Part shown: positions 32,482 to 36,478 of the stretch, one piece after another | Numbering within the stretch: the stretch's first letter is position 1 | How the letters are laid out: every line of letters starts with the position of its first letter | Source of the DNA: Hyphomicrobiales bacterium | GTDB lineage: Bacteria; Pseudomonadota; Alphaproteobacteria; Rhizobiales; Xanthobacteraceae | NCBI GenBank assembly: GCA_003140315.1 | Contig: PLJS01000032.1 | Coordinates: 1 to 36,478 of the forward strand | Direction of reading: 5' to 3' | Length of the DNA stretch: 36,478 nt | Notes under the pieces: generated by a model | The model's input: only the letters and a program-made list of their open reading frames with translations | What the model was told of the DNA's origin: nothing | Databases searched by the model: none | Program-made: the position numbers and the translations under genes

Positions 32482-32502
32482 TAGTTGTCTAGTCAACTAG
32501 AC
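32482..32502. promoter_or_regulatory. Overlapping palindromes, likely GntR/HutC operator
   Basis: GTCTAGT-CA-ACTAGAC (32487-32502) is a perfect 7-bp inverted repeat. TAGTTG/CAACTA (32482-32487, 32494-32499) is a second inverted repeat nested in it. The GT-x-TA / TA-x-AC half-sites fit the HutC subfamily pattern. It lies 15 bp before the regulator's GTG and between the two divergent units, which suits autoregulation plus control of the importer operon. Confidence 0.7.
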
Positions 32503-32516
32503 CAGATGGGAAAAGC

Positions 32517-33296
32517 GTGTCAACTCTCTCCCTTTCTCCCTCGATCGGCGACGAGCGCTTCGTCCCGATCTATGTGCGCATCCAGGAGCGCATCCGGACC
32601 GCGATCGCCGAAGGCGTGCTCGCGTCTGGCGATCGGGTGTGGTCGGAGGCTGAGCTGGCGGCCGAGTTTCGGACCACGCGCTCGACTGTCCGCCATGCAC
32701 TCGACCGTTTGGTGTTCGAGGGTTTGATCGTACGCCACGTCGGCCGCGGCAGTTTCGTTGCGGAGCGCGGGACCTTCCGTTCGCCGATCGATTCACGCCA
32801 CTGCCTGTCGTTCGAAGAGCAGGCGGCGCTCGCGGGTCATGTCGTCAGCTATCGTTCACCGACCTTCGAGCTCGTCGAGGCGCCGGCGCGCGTCGCGCAG
32901 CAATTGGGGCTGACCGAAGGCACGCAGGTTTTCAAGCTTGAGCGCATTCGCGTCATCGCGGACAGACCGGTCTGTCTGGAGGTACGCTACATGTCGCACG
33001 CAATCGGATGCCGCGTGACCGGAGACATGCTGTCGAGCCGGCCTGCGCACACATTCGTCGGAGACATCCTCGGCGAGCGCATTCCAACCATCGTCGTCTC
33101 CATCACGGCGGAGATCGCCGGCCCGCGCATCGCCGAACTGCTTGAGTTGCCGGAAAGCGCAGCCGTGATCGTGCGCAGCAACACGCATCACTCCGGTGCG
33201 GGCGCGGTCGTGCTCTGCGGGCGCTCGATCTATGCCGGCGATGTCAGCACCGATTACGTGCTGGGGCGCGAACCCGCGCGCGCGCAAGGCGCATAA
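32517..33296 (+). CDS. GntR/HutC-family transcriptional regulator with UTRA domain
   Basis: The 259-residue protein has an N-terminal winged helix (about 15-82: P-I-Y-V-R-I-Q-E-R-I, P-S-like W-S-E-A-E-L-A, R-S-T-V-R-H-A-L, G-R-G-S-F-V-A). The UTRA ligand-binding domain follows (about 100-248), ending with R-S-I-Y-A-G-D. HutC-type proteins are usually repressors released by a pathway metabolite. GTG 32517 is the start, with GGGA 5 bp upstream. A palindromic operator candidate lies immediately upstream, and the importer/AtuA operon diverges from it. The SMP-30-like gene follows after 40 bp. Confidence 0.9.
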   Translation: MSTLSLSPSIGDERFVPIYVRIQERIRTAIAEGVLASGDRVWSEAELAAEFRTTRSTVRHALDRLVFEGLIVRHVGRGSFVAERGTFRSPIDSRHCLSFEEQAALAGHVVSYRSPTFELVEAPARVAQQLGLTEGTQVFKLERIRVIADRPVCLEVRYMSHAIGCRVTGDMLSSRPAHTFVGDILGERIPTIVVSITAEIAGPRIAELLELPESAAVIVRSNTHHSGAGAVVLCGRSIYAGDVSTDYVLGREPARAQGA

Positions 33297-33336
33297 ATAA
33301 TCAGGGCTCATTAAAGAATATCGAGGGAGGTCGCTG

Positions 33337-34251
33337 TTGTCTTTTCAGCCGGTTCAACGGGTCGAAACCCGTGTCTTCGCGCGCCTTCCGGAGCGGTTGC
33401 GCATCAAGGACCGCCGGTCCGCTTGGGCCTTTGGAAAGGGCAGCGACCAGCTTCATTCCTTCCTCGAAGGACCCTGCTTCGATCGCGCCGGCAACCTTTA
33501 TGTCACCGACATTCCGTATGGCCGCATATTGTGTGTCACGCCCGATGCCGAATGGAGCGTCGCCGCCGAATATGACGGATGGCCGAACGGCCTCGCCATT
33601 CACAAGGATGGCCGCATCTTCATTGCCGATCACAAGCGCGGCGTCATGGCGCTCGATGTGGCGAGCGGACGCGTCGAGCCGGTGCTCGAACATGTCCGGC
33701 GCGAAGGCTTCAAGGGGACGAACGATCTCACCTTCGCCAGCAACGGCGATCTCTACTTCACCGATCAGGGGCAGACCGGCCTGCAGGATCCGAGCGGACG
33801 CGTGTTTCGCCTCCGCGCCAACGGCAATGTCGATTGTCTGATCGACAAGGTCCCGAGCCCGAACGGGCTTGTACTCTCGAAGGACGAGAAGACGCTGTTC
33901 CTTGCGGTGACGCGCGCCAACCAGATCTGGCGCGTGCCGCTGCACCCCGATGGCACGACCTCGAAGGTCGGCGCGTACATCAACATGTCCGGAGGCGGCG
34001 GCCCGGATGGCATGGCGCTCGGCGACGACGGATCGCTTGCCGTGGCGCATGTCGGGCTGGGCGTGGTCTGGATCTTCGACAGACTGGGCGAGCCGCTCTA
34101 TCGGCTGGCGTCTTGCGAAGAGCTGTCGACGACGAACATCGCGTTCGGCGGGTCGGATCAGAAGACCTTGTTCGTCACCGAGTCCGACAGCGGAACGATC
34201 CTGAGCGTGGACGTCGGCATCGCGGGCCGCACGCTCTACTCACATATGTGA
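33337..34251 (+). CDS. SMP-30/gluconolactonase-like beta-propeller hydrolase
   Basis: This 304-residue protein has the six-bladed propeller pattern of SMP-30/lactonases. Probable metal ligands are E44 (F-L-E-G-P), N in G-T-N-D-L near 130, N in S-P-N-G-L near 175 and D in G-P-D-G-M-A near 225. Such enzymes hydrolyse sugar or other lactones, and some act on organophosphates. TTG 33337 is preceded by GGGAGG at 33325-33330. Co-location with the GntR regulator suggests that a lactone occurs in the same pathway as the AtuA-like protein. Confidence 0.87.
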   Translation: MSFQPVQRVETRVFARLPERLRIKDRRSAWAFGKGSDQLHSFLEGPCFDRAGNLYVTDIPYGRILCVTPDAEWSVAAEYDGWPNGLAIHKDGRIFIADHKRGVMALDVASGRVEPVLEHVRREGFKGTNDLTFASNGDLYFTDQGQTGLQDPSGRVFRLRANGNVDCLIDKVPSPNGLVLSKDEKTLFLAVTRANQIWRVPLHPDGTTSKVGAYINMSGGGGPDGMALGDDGSLAVAHVGLGVVWIFDRLGEPLYRLASCEELSTTNIAFGGSDQKTLFVTESDSGTILSVDVGIAGRTLYSHM

Positions 34252-34269
34252 CGGCGCGCGTTCGCGCCG
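34252..34269 (+). terminator. GC-rich hairpin directly after the SMP-30 stop
   Basis: CGGCGCG and CGCGCCG pair across a CGTT loop, starting at the base after TGA. There is no T-run, so this is only a possible terminator. The remaining gap to 34407 shows nothing else. Confidence 0.4.
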
Positions 34270-34407
34270 CGTAATAGGCGGCGCCCCGGTTGTCGTAGGC
34301 GAGCGTATATTTCAGATAGTCCAATTCGTCGGATGGCGCAGGATGCGGTGCCTCCGCTACGAGATCGCCTCAATGCCGGGTAAAGCTCGGCGATCCGGCG
34401 GACCGAT

Positions 34408-35442
34408 CTATCGGCTCATGGAAACTGAGCGGAAAATCCCAATTGCCTCTTCGACCCCGGCATCATCGATGTGGCGATGGGTCACGAGACGCAGCGACCT
34501 CTTGCTCCAGGCTCCCGCCCTCAGGCCTTTCGCTTCGAGCGCCGCTATCCAGTTCGTTGCGTCCGATCCGGTGTGCCCGACCTCGACCATCACGATATTG
34601 GTGTCTACCAATCGAGGGTCGGCGAATTGGGGGTCGATTACGCTAATTCCTTCCGCGATACGCTTGGCCCGTCGGTGATCGTCTGCGAGACGATCGACCA
34701 TGCGCTCAAGCGCGACGACGCCCGCCGCCGCCATGATGCCAGCCTGGCGCATCCCGCCGCCGACCATGCGCCGATAGGCTCGAGCACGCTCGATGAAAGC
34801 AGCCGATCCGCACAGCACCGAACCGAATGGCGCGCTGAGGCCTTTGCTGACGCAGAAGCCGACGCTGTCGCCATGCTTTGCAATCTCGGCCGCCGGCACA
34901 CCGAGCGCGATCGCCGCGTTGAACAGGCGCGCGCCGTCGATGTGAACAGAAATGCCTTTCTCCGCCGTCAATGTTCGCAGCTCGGCCATATGGTCGAGCG
35001 GCAGGACCGCACCGCCCGCGCTGTTGTGGGTCGTTTCGACGCAGACGAGTGCGGTTGCGAGCTTGTTGCGGCTGAGCTTCTCGCTCAATTTCTCGCGCAA
35101 CTCGGCAAGGTCGAGCGCGCCGCGCGTCGAAGGGATCGTGCGATAGAATAGTCCCGCAAGCGACGCGATACCGCCCATCTCGCTGCGCATGAAGTGTGAC
35201 TCCGCATCTAGCAGCACCTCGCCGCCACGGCCTGTATGCGCGAGCAGCGCCACGAGGTTTGACATCGTGCCGCTCGCTACGAACAGCGCATCCTCCTTGC
35301 CGGTGCGGTCAGCAGCGAGCCTTTCCAGCCGGCGCACGGTCGGGTCACCTTCGCGCGAGTCGTCGCCAAGCTCGGCGCGAAGCATCGCTTCGCGCATCTC
35401 CTCAGTCGGGTGCGTTACGGTATCGCTTCCCAGATCGATCAT
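34408..35442 (-). CDS. Low-specificity threonine aldolase (PLP fold-type I)
   Basis: The 344-residue enzyme has the aldolase N-terminus I-D-L-G-S-D-T-V-T-H-P-T, G-D-D near residue 27, A-S-G-T-M-S-N near 56 and H-I-D-G-A-R near 167. The PLP lysine is K200 (C-V-S-K-G-L-S-A-P). It cleaves threonine, allo-threonine or related beta-hydroxy amino acids to glycine and an aldehyde. ATG 35442 has GAGGAAA upstream. GTG 35454 is an alternative that would overlap the stop of a short upstream frame by 4 bp. It converges with the SMP-30 gene. Confidence 0.9.
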   Translation of the reverse strand: MIDLGSDTVTHPTEEMREAMLRAELGDDSREGDPTVRRLERLAADRTGKEDALFVASGTMSNLVALLAHTGRGGEVLLDAESHFMRSEMGGIASLAGLFYRTIPSTRGALDLAELREKLSEKLSRNKLATALVCVETTHNSAGGAVLPLDHMAELRTLTAEKGISVHIDGARLFNAAIALGVPAAEIAKHGDSVGFCVSKGLSAPFGSVLCGSAAFIERARAYRRMVGGGMRQAGIMAAAGVVALERMVDRLADDHRRAKRIAEGISVIDPQFADPRLVDTNIVMVEVGHTGSDATNWIAALEAKGLRAGAWSKRSLRLVTHRHIDDAGVEEAIGIFRSVSMSR

Positions 35443-35450
35443 CGGTTTCC

Positions 35451-35582
35451 TCACATCATCGAAGTTTCGTGCCGTCGTAACAGGCGATAGACTAGCGCGA
35501 CCGGCAGCACCGTGCAGACGATGAGCACCATGGCCGCCGCCGCAATACCAGCGCTCGCCAATAGGATCGCTATGGCCGGCAC
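35451..35582 (-). CDS. Short membrane-segment ORF, possibly the tail of a lost permease
   Basis: From GTG 35582 the frame gives 43 residues, almost all one hydrophobic helix (A-I-A-I-L-L-A-S-A-G-I-A-A-A-A-M-V-L-I-V) followed by Y-R-L-L-R-R-H. The same frame is open for about 16 more codons upstream to a TGA. The stop at 35451-35453 abuts the threonine aldolase leader. This resembles the last transmembrane helix of an ABC permease, or a genuine small membrane protein. No homologue is recognised. Confidence 0.3.
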   Translation of the reverse strand: MPAIAILLASAGIAAAAMVLIVCTVLPVALVYRLLRRHETSMM

Positions 35583-35894
35583 ACGTCGCCTGAATTTCCC
35601 GCGTGCATTGGACAGTCTTTCAGTCCTGAGGTTGCTGAAATTTCAGACCGCGATCGGCAATAACACAGCGTTCACCGGCGGAGACGGCGCCGTCGGCCAC
35701 TGTCCTCGCCTGCGTCGGAAATGAAAACCAAAACAAAAGCCGGGAACATGCGTCGGCCGCCTTCCTAGTCAATATTTACCGTGTATAGTATTCAATAGCG
35801 GGAGCGTTCGCCGTTGCGCCACTCGAACCGGCACATGGGCACGGCGCCAATGTGAGGGGCGCAACTAAGCCCGTTCATTCACAGGGGGAGCACG
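35583..35894. other. Intergenic region upstream of the MFS gene
   Basis: I see no convincing gene; a 70-codon plus-strand frame at 35512-35724 has no ribosome site or recognisable content. The region holds a perfect 12-bp palindrome CTGAAATTTCAG (35635-35646) and an AT-rich stretch with TATAGT (35784-35789) that may belong to the MFS promoter; I found no good -35. Confidence 0.5.
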
Positions 35895-36478
35895 ATGACG
35901 GGACTCGTCCAACAAGATCTTACAAGTGCGGACCCGCTGGCAGCCGACGGAGAGTTCGGCCATCGCGTCGTCAACAAAGTCATCTGGCGCATTGTGCCGT
36001 TCTTGATGCTGCTTTTCGTGGTCAATCTGATCGACCGCATCAATCTCTCCTTTGCCGCCCTCGAAATGAACAAGGACCTCGGCTTCACGCCCGAGGTCTA
36101 CGGCTTTGCGGCGGGAATATTCTTCATCGGCTATTTCCTGTTCGAGGTGCCGAGCAACTTGATCCTGGCGCGTGTCGGCGCGCCGATCTGGATCTCCCGG
36201 ATCATGATCACATGGGGAATCATCTCGGCCGCGATGGCCTTCACGAATTCCTCGACAACCTTCTACACCCTGCGATTTCTGCTCGGCCTCGCCGAAGCGG
36301 GTTTCACGCCCGGCATCTTCTATTATCTGGCAGCCTGGGTGCCGGCCGCGCAGCGCGGCAAGGTCATCGGCACCTATCTCATGGCATCGCCCGGGACGAC
36401 TGTCATCGCTGCGCCGCTGTCCACCTACCTCCTGTCGTTCGACGGCATCTTCGGCTTGCGCGGCTGGCAGTTCATGTT
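35895..36478 (+). CDS. MFS transporter, anion:cation symporter (ACS) type (3' end outside window)
   Basis: The first 194 residues of a major-facilitator permease are present. It has a cytoplasmic N-terminus (about 1-28) and a first helix with the family motif 'R.VPFL.LL...N.IDR.N...A'. 'G.....Y.F..G.FFIGYF.FEVPSN' follows near residues 70-90, then helix 4 with R-F-L-L-G-L-A-E-A-G-F-x-P-G near 130. These features are typical of the phthalate/tartrate/hexuronate ACS family, so the substrate is probably a carboxylate. ATG 35895 follows AGGGGGAG. The gene is intact as far as seen. Confidence 0.92.
   Translation, partial: MTGLVQQDLTSADPLAADGEFGHRVVNKVIWRIVPFLMLLFVVNLIDRINLSFAALEMNKDLGFTPEVYGFAAGIFFIGYFLFEVPSNLILARVGAPIWISRIMITWGIISAAMAFTNSSTTFYTLRFLLGLAEAGFTPGIFYYLAAWVPAAQRGKVIGTYLMASPGTTVIAAPLSTYLLSFDGIFGLRGWQFM

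Noticed and set aside
1-36478. CRISPR array, toxin-antitoxin, phage defence or transposon
   Set aside because: No regularly spaced repeats, no cas, toxin, integrase or transposase motifs were found. The only repeats are short intergenic palindromes.

Overview
The window is high-GC DNA from an alphaproteobacterium, most probably of the order Hyphomicrobiales (Bradyrhizobium/Rhodopseudomonas relatives). The reasons are codon bias, a glxBCD-glnT operon of rhizobial/methylotroph type, many GTG and TTG starts, and three short intergenic palindromic repeats (14531-14630, 23605-23681, 25007-25055) of a kind I associate with that group. No tRNA, rRNA, CRISPR array, phage gene or transposase was seen. 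It looks like a chromosomal catabolic region for nitrogen-containing organic compounds.

Layout. Positions 1-1356 hold the tail of an amino-acid-type ABC ATPase and a three-domain Rid-family protein. Positions 1516-5196 (minus) are an operon of a polar-amino-acid-type ABC importer ending in amidohydrolase 1. Positions 5291-9184 (minus) are a Pot-type ABC importer, divergent from amidohydrolase 2 (9371), which is preceded by a possible 24-codon leader ORF and followed by a small GAF protein and a short-chain dehydrogenase. A two-GAF protein (11984-12859, minus) is divergent from a Dpp-type solute-binding protein and two permeases (12953-16559) that have no ATPase beside them. Amidohydrolase 3 (16596-18101, minus) comes next. 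A decayed livF (18284-18603) lies directly upstream of amidohydrolase 4 (18616-19842).

Positions 19897-25007 hold an XRE-cupin regulator and glxB-glxC-glxD-glnT, the gene set of N-methylglutamate synthase plus a type III glutamine synthetase / gamma-glutamylmethylamide synthetase. An amidase (25048-26241, minus) is followed by about 960 bp of decayed DNA with a remnant of an FAD-dependent oxidoreductase. Positions 27202-32404 (minus) are an SsuABC/NMT1-type importer in one operon with an AtuA-like (DUF1446) protein and a DUF4387 protein. This operon is divergent from a GntR/HutC regulator and an SMP-30 lactonase-like protein (32517-34251), with a clear palindromic operator candidate between them. 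The window closes with a threonine aldolase (minus) and the start of an MFS transporter (plus, cut by the window end).

How the genes may work together. Each of the four amidohydrolases sits beside a different class of ABC importer (polar amino acid, Pot, Dpp, and a broken Liv), so the region reads as a series of 'import then hydrolyse' cassettes for amide, amidine or cyclic N compounds. Released amines or ammonia could enter the glx/glnT pathway. A 27-bp element shared by the Pot operon and the two-GAF gene, at almost the same distance from both start codons, suggests that these two units are co-regulated. The substrates are not readable from the sequence.
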